Assembly: GCA_958295665.1 (NCBI GenBank)
Contig: OY282559.1
Coordinates: forward strand, 253,885,461 to 253,949,460
DNA length: 64,000 bases
Direction: 5' to 3'
Source of the DNA: Tipula vernalis
Lineage: Eukaryota; Arthropoda; Insecta; Diptera; Tipulidae
Below the pieces are notes generated by a model. That model ran no database searches. It saw only the letters and a program-made list of their open reading frames with translations, and was not told where the DNA came from. Position numbers and translations under genes: made by a program. Positions 55,020 to 64,000 of this stretch are shown here, piece by piece (position 1 is the first letter of the stretch; each line of letters opens with the position of its first letter).

Positions 55020-55280
55020 AACTTGTTTTACACCATTTGCGTAAGGCATGAGGGATACACAAAAAATCTCAAGAATCTCAATGTTTGGGTGCCACATGAA
55101 TTGTCGTTAGCAAATTTGATTGACCGAATTTTCATTAGTGAATCACTACTGAATCGCAACGAAATCTACGCATTTTTGAAGCAAATGATTACTGGCGATG
55201 AGAAATGATATTAATCAAAGAAAGGTGAAAAAATTCTAAATGTCATCTATTGGAATTTTCGCAACTAAAATCCACCTAGC
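55020..55280 (+). pseudogene. mariner transposase fragment
   Basis: HTH-to-catalytic linker region of a mariner. It reads LNVWVPHELSLANLIDRI (55077-55130), SLLNRNEIYAFLKQMITGDEK (split, 55145-55204), where the Asp of GDEK is the first catalytic residue, then a stop and SKKGEKI. The WVPHEL and TGDEK motifs are diagnostic. The 5' and 3' parts are missing. Confidence 0.85.
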
Positions 55281-57370
55281 GCCAATTTTATGCATAAATA
55301 CTTCTGTTATCTACACCATCGTTTAAGAATGAGCAGTTGTGAGTAGCCACAAATGGAAGATAGTTAATAGTTGTATTGCTTTCTTCAAACAAAAATAAAT
55401 TACAACAACAATCGGACTAGATAGACCAAAAAATAGTTTAGCTAACCGAAAAAAAATTCGTGGTTAAACAAATCTTAACCAAATTTTTAGTTTTAATACC
55501 TGCCAAAAGAGTCGAATTAACAAGAAAATACGCGAAAAAAAAATTAGACCAAAATTTGTTTAATTTTTGCTGTTGCTTTGACCAGGGCCGTTAACCAAAA
55601 AAAATACCTAACTCATTTTGGTTGAAAGCAATACGCTTAATATTGCCCAAAAAATATCTAGTAAGCTTTTACATCCTAATTCTTTCGGTGACTTTTTATT
55701 GACTTTTATCAGAGCCTTCTAGAGTATAGAGCCATAATCTTAATGACGTATTTTTTAGAAGCTTTTTTAGTGGTATAACTTTTCACTGATTTCCATAGGA
55801 ATTCATAGTAAAAATGGTGTTTTTTAGCATCAAGTTTTTCAATGAAAAAAGCAAAAATATTATAAAATGTTTATATATAAGTTTTCTTCATATCTTTAAG
55901 AACAATATACAAGAAGGCCATATTGGTATTAAGTAAATATTAATTGCAGAAATATTAAAATTAAATTATTTCTAAAATATTTTTATCGAACTTTCATTTT
56001 GAAAAATACATCAAAGTTGGCTCTGACAAATTAAAATAATACTTGCTAAATTTATCTTTAGTTTTGCTAGTGTACGTAAGATGTCTAAAATGGTTTCAGA
56101 AAAATACGAAAAAAAATTATTTAATCGCAAAATTATCACACGTTCCTATATTTTGTGAATTTGTTTTGCTTTTCCTACAATTTTTGAACTTGAAATTTCC
56201 CCAGGTGGTAATTTTTGGTACGATTTTTCCAAATTTTTATGGCCATCACTGCCATCTATGTAATGTATTTTGACTTAATGACCAAACGAATCGTAGTAAG
56301 CTTTTATTTTAATTTGACCAGAATGCTGTTGTTATGAAATTTTTTGTATATTTTGGTTTAAATAAATCAATTATTATAAGAAAATGAAAACGAATTACTT
56401 AAACGACATTCATATATGTTGAAATTCAAACATTTATGAAAGTATTTCAGAAATCATAGTTAAGAATTTGTAACTTTTTCATTTAAAAATTTGTCTTAGG
56501 AAAAAAAGTGATTTCCCATATGTTTTGTGTGTTTTACTATGAAAAGTTCGGTTTTTTCCTCGTTTCTAATTCCCTTATAAAAGCTCAGAATTACTGATTA
56601 TGGCTCTATAAAATACAGGGTGCTCTGCTTTTATTGATTAAAAGTTCAATGACATGTTGATCGATAAATTATTCGTGAATTGCTTTAATGCATAGCGACA
56701 CCCTTTTCATAATATGAGAGGTTTGCGTGATTTTGTGAATAAAACAGCGAAAAAATAGCAAAAATAGAAAAGAATCATTTTCCAAACTCGAGGCAAATAG
56801 GTCGTTGCCACTCGAGCTACCTAAAATAACGAGTAGAAGCAAATAACTACATATGCAATAAGTTTTTTAACGAATTAGTTAAATACACAAAACTAGATAC
56901 TGTTTTATAACACAAATTATGTGTTTAGATAAATTATATGTTTTTTAATAGAGTAACAAAAATATAAAAACCTTGTGCCCTATTCCGCCGGTTACAAAAA
57001 TATATATTGTTTGCCCACAAGCTCGCGGCACCCGCAATAAATTGATGACCCCGTTGTGATTCGCGTTCAGATTCAATTATCCTGGTAATAGCCCCCAACA
57101 GAGGCCATTTCAGGATAAGAATTGAAAGAGCCAATATACCTAAAAAAAAAAAAAATGAACAATAAGCGCTCACAGATAAAAGCGATACGGTGTTCCCTTC
57201 AGAGCTTAGTTAACAAGTGCTAACTGGAGTTCCTGATCCCAGCTGGTGTTATCGTTGTAGACTCGCACTAAAAATATCAAATTAATTAAATAAATTCGAT
57301 AAATTGGTATCAAGGTGTTATTTAGTGTAATAAAATTAAGCAACCTGCCAGTGAATCATCGATGGACCCT
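55281..57370. other. 2.1-kb AT-rich stretch without recognisable genes
   Basis: Only short frames. A short poly-A tract lies near 57140. Nothing diagnostic for a transposon, RNA gene or exon. Confidence 0.35.
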
Positions 57371-57419
57371 TCATCAACAGAGGTAATAGCGAGATGCTAT
57401 TAATAAATATTAAATACAG

Positions 57420-58180
57420 TAACGAATCTAGCACACTGCGTTGAGGCTCTCTACAATTCACTTGTAAGACGTCACTGGATCCGCTAATCATGGCGTATTA
57501 TTGTTAAGTAACTATTAATCAACCTATTGACTACGCCACGAAATCCATAACAGCACAATTTATCTAGAAACAATTGATGACCAACCGTATCAAAAGCTTT
57601 ATTTAGATCAAGAAAGAGAGTTCCAATATATTCCTTTCGATCAAAGGCATTATATATCATGTTGCCATTTCGAAAAGTGCCAACTCATTACCTGCACCTT
57701 CAGTAAAACCATACTAATGTGCATAAAAAAGTTTGAACTGTTTAGGAAACTCCTGAACTGTGAGTTTAGTAATTTTTCAATGATTTTGTCAAATAAAGAC
57801 AAAGCTGAAATAGGTCTATAGTTTCCCACCAATTTCAAGAATTGTGTTTGTTAATTTCGCTATAATTTCCGAGAATAAGGTGACCATACGCTTCAAAACC
57901 AGGCTTCGAATGTTATCTGGCCCACCACCTTTACCACTTTTCAGAAGACAAACAATATTACAAATTTTCGCAGGGTTAGTGGGGGTTACAAATATTGAAT
58001 CTGGATTAAGACACAATGTTCCAAATTTATGAATATACCTATTACATAATTCCGATTGATTCACCTAGTGATTTACCTATGTGAACAAAATAGTCATTGA
58101 AGTTATTGGCAATATCGAATCAATATATTTTAGATCATTAACTATTGGGGGTACAAATTTGAGTTTTTTTTTTGATAAAT
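57420..58180 (-). mobile_element. LINE RT fragment, minus strand
   Basis: Read on the minus strand: VPPIVNDLKYIDS (about 58155-58117), ANNFNDYFVHIGKSLGE-like linker near 58110-58060, LLKSGKGGGPDNIRSLVLKR (57942-57883), NYRPISALSLFDKIIEKLL (57826-57770) and, in a shifted frame, [13 protein letters not shown] (about 57625-57587) as catalytic block. This is a CR1/Jockey-type RT. The order is correct, so one element is present, truncated at both ends and with at least three frameshifts. Its 5' side abuts the mariner at 58190. Confidence 0.82.
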
Positions 58181-58189
58181 TCGAAGCTT

Positions 58190-58690
58190 TATTCAGAGAA
58201 ATTGATACAAAGGCGATCAAAGAATCGACCCAATTTTTGGCTTCTTTGTAAGCAGTGAAGTGCTGCTCGGCCGGGCCATGAGTCATCGACCGAAACAAGT
58301 AGTAGTTAGAAGGAGCAATCGCACTGAAGTGCCTCCCAAGTTTCCTTTACGAATTTTGCAACATGTGGCCGAGCGTTTGAGCTTCAATGCTCGGCCTAAT
58401 TGCATCAATTGTTGTTGATAACCCTCTCCAGTGATGGTTTCGTTAAGCTGAATTAGCTCATAGAAGATCACTCCGTTGCTACGAATATTCTTGGTTTGGT
58501 TGTTGAAGTTGATGCATGACCGGGCTTACCCCACAATTGTCTGCGCTTTGGATTGTCGTAGTGGATCCAATTTTCGTCCCTCGTCACGATTCGATGCAAA
58601 AAACTGTTCCGATTTGGTCTTTGGAGCAGTAGACGCACTGTAATGAGCTCGAGTGTTACCTTGACTCATTATAGAAATTGTCCATAAACC
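58190..58690 (-). pseudogene. mariner transposase pseudogene, minus strand
   Basis: Minus strand: HRIVTRDENWIHYDNPKRR (about 58600-58540) with the first catalytic Asp in the TRDENW block, WGKPGHASTSTTKPR (58536-58490), YELIQLNETITGEGYQQQL (58462-58406), a NARPH-like second block lost in the frameshifted stretch, then the LFRSMTHGPAEQHF C-terminal block (58301-58257) and EAKNWVDS. This is the DD34D mariner pattern. The first 150 codons are absent or unreadable. It is a different family from the mariner at 62010-62570. Confidence 0.84.
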
Positions 58691-59370
58691 TTAGACCCAT
58701 CGCGGCATTTATCTGCAGCTTCAAGCCGGTAGAGGTAATTTTTTTGTGTTGTCGTGGGTTTTGATGGGGTTTTATGGACCTTGTTATACCGCATTTTTTT
58801 TATTTTTTTTTTGTGAGAAGAAAGAGATGATTATGGAGATCACAAATAGAAAAAAACTAATAATAAGAACAGTTGGACCTGTCTATAGTGACCAATAGCA
58901 AAAACGGAATGAGTTGTCCAGCATGAATGAACAACTTCTTGGCCTTAGCCAAGCATTATGTCTACTTTAGAAATTAATTGAAAAATGCATATGCCAGGCC
59001 TAGCCAAGCATATGAGTTCCCCTGAAGGAGGAGATGTTAGTAAGTTGTAGTTAGTGTAGCGTTACCAGTAGAAAGGCGACGGTGCGTTTCCGCACTCTTC
59101 CACCCGTCTAACAAGACAACTGGTAAGACACTTCACTAACGGTGTCCCTTTTTGTGTTATTCGTTTCTGTTTTTTTCCTACTTACCACGGTTAATGATGT
59201 TATTCCCAGCGAATTGAAAAAAAAAATTAAAAAAAAATTTAATTTAACAGTACAATAAAACTGGACCTTTTATTTAAACAATTAATTTAACAAACTGTTA
59301 TTTTTTTACTTTTGTTTTTAAAAGTGTTAAAAAAAAAATTACACTTTCCACAGTGGATCAGTGTAACCAT
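58691..59370. other. no gene; short inverted repeat near 59053-59144
   Basis: AT-rich. GTTAGTGTAGCGTTACCAGT (59049 on) and the complement of ACTGGTAAGACACTTCACTAAC (to about 59140) form an imperfect inverted repeat, perhaps a small MITE. Nothing else seen. Confidence 0.35.
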
Positions 59371-59520
59371 CAAACTTGACGACTCCCCGATAAAAATTGA
59401 ATCAAAAAAAAAAAAAAAAATAAACTGTGTGGTGCTCACCAACCACCCGATAAAAATTGAATGACCCAGGCTGTGTGGTGATCACCACCAACCGTTAAAA
59501 ATTGAATGCCCACCCAACTA
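59370..59520. repeat. three imperfect ~55-bp repeats (CCGATAAAAATTGAAT)
   Basis: The word CCGATAAAAATTGAAT or CCGTTAAAAATTGAAT occurs at about 59388, 59447 and 59491, each with a CTGTGTGGTG...CACCAACC stretch between. One unit contains a run of 17 A. Short tandem array with no coding capacity. Confidence 0.7.
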
Positions 59521-60044
59521 AAATTGTTGAAGTTTATAACCAATTTTTCACAAAAAAAATTGCACTTATCCAACAATTATGTGGGTTCAATAAAACAGGC
59601 ATAATATGCTGATTTAAAAAAAAGTGTTCCACGCGTAGAAAAAAAAATTTATTGCAATAACCAAAGTTATTGCATACCCAATTATTGAGTGCGATCAACT
59701 CAATATTGGGTAAAAACTGCTTGCGCACAAAAAAAAAAGAAAATTTCATATACAGTGCTGGTAAAAAAAAATTGGGCAAACAAATTTATTGCAAATTGGA
59801 GTCTTTTTTTGCTAAAATTACAAAACTTTTGAAAGCAATTGGTTTATTGTTTCATTTTAAATACATGTATGACGTAATTTTTTGAAAAAAAAATTGACCT
59901 GCAATTTAGGGGCAAAACACCGAAAAATGCCAAAATATTCAAAATTCGTTTGATTGGAGATAAAGTAATGTAATAAATTAAAAACTTATTTATTATTATT
60001 TTTTTTTTGTTTTTTATTGATTTATAGAAGTTCAATCTTTAATA

Positions 60045-61166
60045 TTAATATTTTGTTGGACCGCCTTTTGCTTTTATTACAGCGATACACCTCCGATTCA
60101 TTGAATTTGATAAATTTTTCAAAGTCGCAGGAGATATGGATTCCCAAATCATCATCAACAAACTTTTTAAAGCTTCAATCGATTCTGGGCGCTTCCTTGC
60201 TACTTCTAGCTTCATTATAGACCAAATATTTTCAATTGGATTTAAGTCTGGACTATACGGGGGCCAGCTCAACACATCGATACTTTTTTCTTCGAAGTAC
60301 TTTTTTACCTTTAAATGAAAAGATAAGAAAAAAAAAAACAAGTTTTTAACAAATTATTTATGTTTATCTGAAAGCCAATTTGTCTATCTACAATTCAAAA
60401 TTAATAACTCACAATTTTGGCGGTATGGCACGGAGCGTTGTCCTGTTGAAAAATAAATTTGCAAGTCTCGCCAAAAAGTTTTAACACAGAAGGCTCAAAT
60501 TCGTTCTGAAGAACCTGCAGATAAACAGCTGCTGTAACGCTGGAACTAAGGAAGCACAATCGACCGGTTTCATTTCCAGAAAAGCATCCCCAGACCATCA
60601 CTCCTTCTTTTTTCGGTGAAAGTCTTAAAAGACATTCGTTGCTAAGTCTCTCGCCAGGTTTTCTCCTTACGAGAATTCTTCCATCTCCAACATGCAGCTT
60701 GAATTTTGCTTCATCGGATAAAATCACATCATTCCACGTCTCTGGAGTCCAATTAACATGCTCCTGGGCCCATAGCAAACGTTTTTTTTCACTAGGAATG
60801 TGAACTCAGGCTTCTGGACTGGTTTAAGTGCTCTCAAACCAGCTTTAACAAGTCTTTTTCTTACTAAGCCGGCTGAAATTTTTTTTTCCCGTCGCTCGCT
60901 CAAGATCCTGTCTTATGTCCGATGAAGTTTTAAAACGGTTCCGACGACTTTGTAATAGTATAAAACGATCTTCCACTGGCGTTGTCTTTCTGGGCCTTCC
61001 AGAGCCTTTCTTTCTTTGTGTACCGCCCATCTCTCGATTTTTTTTTAATATTCCACGCGACAGTACTTTTAGGAATATTTAATCTTTCACCTATTTCAAG
61101 CGAGGTTAAATTTTCTCGCGCCAAAATTAAAATATTGCTTTTACACTGGTCACTAACTTTTCCCAT
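60045..61166 (-). pseudogene. Tc1 transposase with intron, copy 2
   Basis: DD34E transposase, better preserved than copy 1. The ATG at 61166 starts MGKVSDQCKSN, then HTH blocks (SLEIGERLNIPKSTVAWNIK; GRPRKTTPVEDRF). Catalytic Asp lies in DVILSDEAKFKLHVG (60741-60697) and QQDNAPCHTAKI (60451-60413 area). After a 104-base intron (60412-60309, GTGAGT...TTTAAAG) comes the Glu in SPDLNPIENIW. The end is a KAKGGPTKY tail with the stop near 60045. Two A-run frameshifts, near 61035 and 60885, break the first exon. Everything after 60778 is open apart from the intron. Length would be about 340 residues, the family norm. Confidence 0.88.
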
Positions 61167-61261
61167 TTTTTACCTAAAATTGCAGTTTATTCTTTATTTG
61201 TCTAGGATCACTTACAGAATAACTTAATCTTACAAAATATACACTATTTATACTCAAAAAA

Positions 61262-61372
61262 TAAATTACAGGCAATAAAACATCTGGACCCTAATGACGG
61301 CCAAGAACGGTAGGCGTAAAAAAAAAAAATTGCTTGCCCAATTTTTTTGCACATCAGTTGCGGGGTCGTACC
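61262..61372. repeat. unrelated filler at the Tc1 rearrangement junction
   Basis: Not present in Tc1 copy 1. It contains, on the minus strand, a GCAAAAAAATTGGGCAAG word that looks like another Tc1 terminal repeat. It may be the end of a different, related element caught during rearrangement. Confidence 0.55.
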
Positions 61373-61703
61373 GGTGTAATAAAAGCAAAAGGCGGTCCAA
61401 CAAAATATTAATATGAAAGATTGAACTTCTATAAATCAATAAAAACAAACAAAACAATAAAAAATAAGTGTTTAATTTATTACATTACTTTAACACCAAT
61501 CAACGTATTTTGAATATTTTGGCATTTTTCGGTGTTTTGCCGCTAAATTGCAGGTCAATTTTTTTTTTCAAAAAATTACGTCATACATGTATTTAAAATG
61601 AAACAATAAACCAATTGCTTTCAAAAGTTTTGTAATTTTAGCAAAAAAAGACTCCAATTTGCAATAAATTTGTTTGCCCAATTTTTTTTTTACCAGCACT
61701 GTA

Positions 61704-62009
61704 CATATATGCAACAACAACAAGCCGTATTGTTATCGCTAGGTAAGAGAAGGTTATTTTCACATTTGTTTACTTTAATCTGATAATATACGTTTAATTT
61801 TTATACAAACAGTTTCGTAAACAAAAAAAAAAATTAAATTAGAAATAAACAAGGAATTTCTGTCTCGTGCCAGAAATAAAGAGAAAAGATATGAAATGTA
61901 AGATCATCTTATCAACTGTACACATTAGAGACAGTTGAGAAGTGTAATCTTGGCTTTTTTGCCATCCGGACAAGAGTCACCCGATAGGTTCATTTGAAGA
62001 TGAATATCT
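61704..62009. other. no recognisable feature
   Basis: AT-rich; a weak minus-strand continuation of the mariner frame is possible but has no diagnostic motif. Confidence 0.35.
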
Positions 62010-62570
62010 TCAATGGTGGGATGCTATTTTTATGTATGCTAGGTTGGGATTTTTGGGTAGAATTGCTAATGAGTGTGACAAGCGCTTATTACAGCACGTG
62101 AAAAAAAGGCGCTCGATGTCTCTTTGTTTGAGTTCATACGGAACCGAATTTCCTTGTTTTTCCACTATACCCGTGGCCTTGAGACGGTTTTGAATTGCTT
62201 GTTGGGTCACTCCCAAAGTTTCAGCGAGTTCCTTTTTAGTTTGGCATGAATCTTGGTCCAATAATGTCTCCAACTCAGCGTATTCAAACTTTACTGGACT
62301 CCCTTCGCGTTCTTTGTCATTGGTGTCAAAATCGCCACTTTTAAAACGCCGGAACCAGTACTCACATGTTTTTATTGATGGATCATGTTCTCCATACGCT
62401 TCACACAGCAATCGATGTTGTTTACATTTCAGCGAAATGACACAATACTGCTCGTTAGAGGGAAACGCTTGACGCTTTGACATGAATGTAGTTACAAGAT
62501 GCTCCGATGCGGTTTAATACTAGTTACGCCATCTTTTGTAAATCCGTCAAAACTTATTTGTACACCCAAT
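62010..62570 (-). pseudogene. mariner 5' half, N-terminal DNA-binding domain
   Basis: The element begins on the minus strand with TATTGGGTGTACAAATAAG at 62571, the same terminal motif as 24186. The frame starts with the Met at 62483. Two HTH motifs follow: CEAYGEHDPSIKTCEYWFRR (split, about 62402-62340) with FKSGDFDTND, and TKKELAETLGVTQQAI (about 62247-62200). It reaches the KQRDIERLFF linker at about 62113, after which mariner similarity ends. The catalytic domain is absent. The frame is open for 157 residues with no stop, so decay is slight. Confidence 0.86.
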
Positions 62571-63230
62571 ACAACAGTTTGGATCTCAGATTTATAATTA
62601 TTTCTATTTAGAAACAGATTTATATTTTTCCATAAATTTTTCTGGCTCACATTACTAAACGTATTTTCATAAAATTGTTTCTTTGCATTATACTTTTCAG
62701 ACTTTATTTTCCTTTTGAGAACACTAAGTAGATAATAATCTTATGAATTCCACTAAATACAATTTTAGCGTTTCACTTTATTTTTAATTAATTAAAACGC
62801 CACTTTTAAATTTATGATTTAATAAATAATATTTTATTTAATTTTGTTGTTGTTTATTTTTATTATTAAAAAATTTAATTTATTCATTGAAAATTAATTT
62901 ATTATTTTTTTGTACAAAATTTTTTAATTTATTTATTTTTTCCACCACCATTTTTAGCTGTTTAACTTTCAATTGTTAACAAGCGCGCGTCTGCTCCACA
63001 CCAAATCCGAGGCGAGACTAATTACCAATAATAATTTTATATATTTTGTTTTTGTTTTGTCATGCAGTTGGTATAACTGCCGAATGAATTAGGTGCGTTT
63101 GTTTGTCTATTAATATGTTCGCGTAGGAACTGATTGTGTGGTGGATACTGAATGGAAAAACGAATGAAAGTAAGCAAAATGAGTGAGCTGCCACAGGACT
63201 CCCCCACGAGTGAATTTCCCTCTCTGTAAC
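62571..63230. other. AT-rich spacer without recognisable genes
   Basis: Long A/T runs at 62820-62940. No ORF, RNA or repeat boundary recognised. Confidence 0.35.
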
Positions 63231-63234
63231 TGTG

Positions 63235-63360
63235 ATGTGTGCATATGTGATGTTTGCGTGTGTGGGATGCTTGCGTGTGTGTGCAAGTGTGTGTGTGTGT
63301 GCTACTTGTGCGTGTGTGTTTGTGTGATGCTTGCGTGCGTGTGCAAGTGTGTGTGTGGTA
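63235..63360. repeat. GT-rich minisatellite
   Basis: (GT)n-type DNA organised as two ~45-bp imperfect units (GATGCTTGCGTG followed by GTGTGCAAGTGTGTGTGTG). Overlapping frames read Cys-Val or Thr-His repeats and are artefacts of the repeat. Confidence 0.88.
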
Positions 63361-63396
63361 CCACTTAACTTACTTTTATTAATTTGCATTTTTAAT

Positions 63397-64000
63397 TTAT
63401 TCTTGTGAATGCAAAATAGGAAATAAAATAAATTTATTTTTATAAAGCAAAATCATAAATTTATAGATAATATTTTCAATTGGATATTTTTCGAGCTTTG
63501 ATGATAATTCAGCTTCAAATATGTTTAGGTACTCATTTGATGAGAACGGTTTAGTAAAAAAATCTGCACAATTAATGAATCGTTTGCCTACAATATACTC
63601 AATACCTGATATCATTTCTACATTTTCAATACTAAAGGGTATGTTGTGCTTTAACTGAAAACAACTATTCTTAAGTCCGGAAATGTGGAATCCGTTGTAC
63701 CCCTTGGGTTCGGTTTTTTTTGAAATTGCCCAAAGTTCTTTTTGTCTATTTATAATTTGAGGTAAAATATTTGTAGGATTTTTAATTCTTCTTTTTAAAA
63801 TTTGAAGAAAATTTTCAAATTTATATCCGTTGAAATTTTGCAACGGTCCAAATTCCTTTACGCAATCGGCTAGATGGAGAAGATTATGAACATTATAATT
63901 TAAATATTCTGATCCATAAAATTTAGAAAAATCTTTCACGAAATATTTTAACAGTCGGCCAGCGTATTCAGAATTTTCTTGTACATTTGTATAATCACTT
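63397..64000 (-). CDS. transposon-type protein, C-terminal part, runs off the window
   Basis: A minus-strand frame open from the window edge to a stop at 63399-63397 (about 200 residues, no stop or frameshift). It reads FSKFYGSEYLNYNVHNLLHL-type sequence, then EFGPLQNFNGYKFENFLQIL and KRRIKNPTNILPQII. This combination (a His-rich HNLLHLADCVKEFGPL block followed by FENxLQxLKR) resembles the DUF4218-like region behind the transposase core of CACTA-type proteins and related unnamed animal transposon proteins. The C-terminal 90 residues (VGKRFINCADFFTKPFSSNEY) are also seen in that group. Real start lies beyond 64000. Catalytic part not visible, so the superfamily is not settled. Confidence 0.65.
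   Translation of the reverse strand, partial: SDYTNVQENSEYAGRLLKYFVKDFSKFYGSEYLNYNVHNLLHLADCVKEFGPLQNFNGYKFENFLQILKRRIKNPTNILPQIINRQKELWAISKKTEPKGYNGFHISGLKNSCFQLKHNIPFSIENVEMISGIEYIVGKRFINCADFFTKPFSSNEYLNIFEAELSSKLEKYPIENIIYKFMILLYKNKFILFPILHSQE

Larger units (their letters stand above)
59753..61701 (-). mobile_element. Tc1-like transposon copy 2, rearranged with long inverted ends (1,949 bp)
   Basis: Same family as 33665-35283, on the minus strand. It starts CAGTGCTGGT (59753) and ends ACCAGCACTG (61701), flanked by TA (59751-59752, 61702-61703). Unlike copy 1, the outer ~330 bp at each end are an inverted pair: 61373-61701 is an inverted copy of 59753-60083, the transposase 3' end. The true 5' end of the transposase side breaks off at about 61255, inside the TATA hairpin. 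An unrelated 110-bp segment (61262-61372) fills the join. The outer TA duplication shows that the rearranged unit was itself mobilised, or that the rearrangement preserved the flank. Confidence 0.88.

Noticed and set aside
63060..63389. Thr/His-rich frame on the minus strand
   Set aside because: Translation of the GT minisatellite.

Overview
The window is AT-rich eukaryotic DNA, most likely from an insect and probably a fly. It holds one recognisable host gene set in a dense graveyard of nested transposable elements (TEs). Evidence for an insect: short GT-AG introns, a Ctr1-family copper transporter of fly type, Jockey-type and RNase H-bearing LINEs, several mariner and Tc1 families, BEL/Pao, Penelope-like elements (PLEs), piggyBac, PIF/Harbinger, hAT and Crypton. 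No bacterial gene organisation, CRISPR array or rRNA was seen. The order and species cannot be fixed from the sequence alone.

Layout. 1-5.8 kb: a possible LTR-element end, a decayed RNase H LINE, two opposed PLE fragments and an IS630/Tc1-mariner transposase remnant. 6.2-7.5 kb (minus): the Ctr1 gene, with two alternative last exons that both splice in frame. 8.06-13.44 kb: a Jockey-type LINE split by a complete 3,362-bp PIF/Harbinger transposon (TAA target-site duplication (TSD), intact four-exon transposase, divergent Myb-like partner gene) and by a second short repeat. 13.5-14.3 kb: a non-autonomous hAT with perfect 8-bp TSDs. 14.57-16.0 kb: a Crypton tyrosine recombinase with one frameshift, followed by a 174-bp palindrome. 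16.1-22.2 kb: Jockey LINE, inverted copy of the short repeat, pogo/Tigger transposase, LINE reverse transcriptase (RT). 24.2-29.3 kb: deleted mariner, a LINE split by a GC-richer 5'-truncated LINE with a TTAGG-like tail, and more LINE debris. 29.3-33.3 kb: mostly featureless, with a perfect 51-bp palindrome and a 178-bp tandem duplication. 33.67-35.28 kb: a full-length Tc1 copy whose transposase carries an intron. 35.8-44.3 kb: a possible membrane-anchor exon, a PLE, hairpin elements and an eight-copy ~163-bp tandem array. 44.5-49.0 kb: two broken BEL/Pao copies. 52.4-55.0 kb: piggyBac with a nested piggyBac-type MITE. 55-62.6 kb: mariner and LINE fragments and a second, rearranged Tc1 copy with long inverted ends. 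The last 600 bases hold the C-terminal part of an unassigned transposon-type ORF running off the window.

The genes do not form a pathway. Ctr1 is the only functional cellular gene proposed. The Harbinger transposase and its Myb-like partner form a two-component transposition system. The most interesting points are the intact Harbinger unit, the near-intact Crypton with its palindrome, the spliced Tc1 family and its rearranged copy, and the two alternative C-termini of Ctr1.
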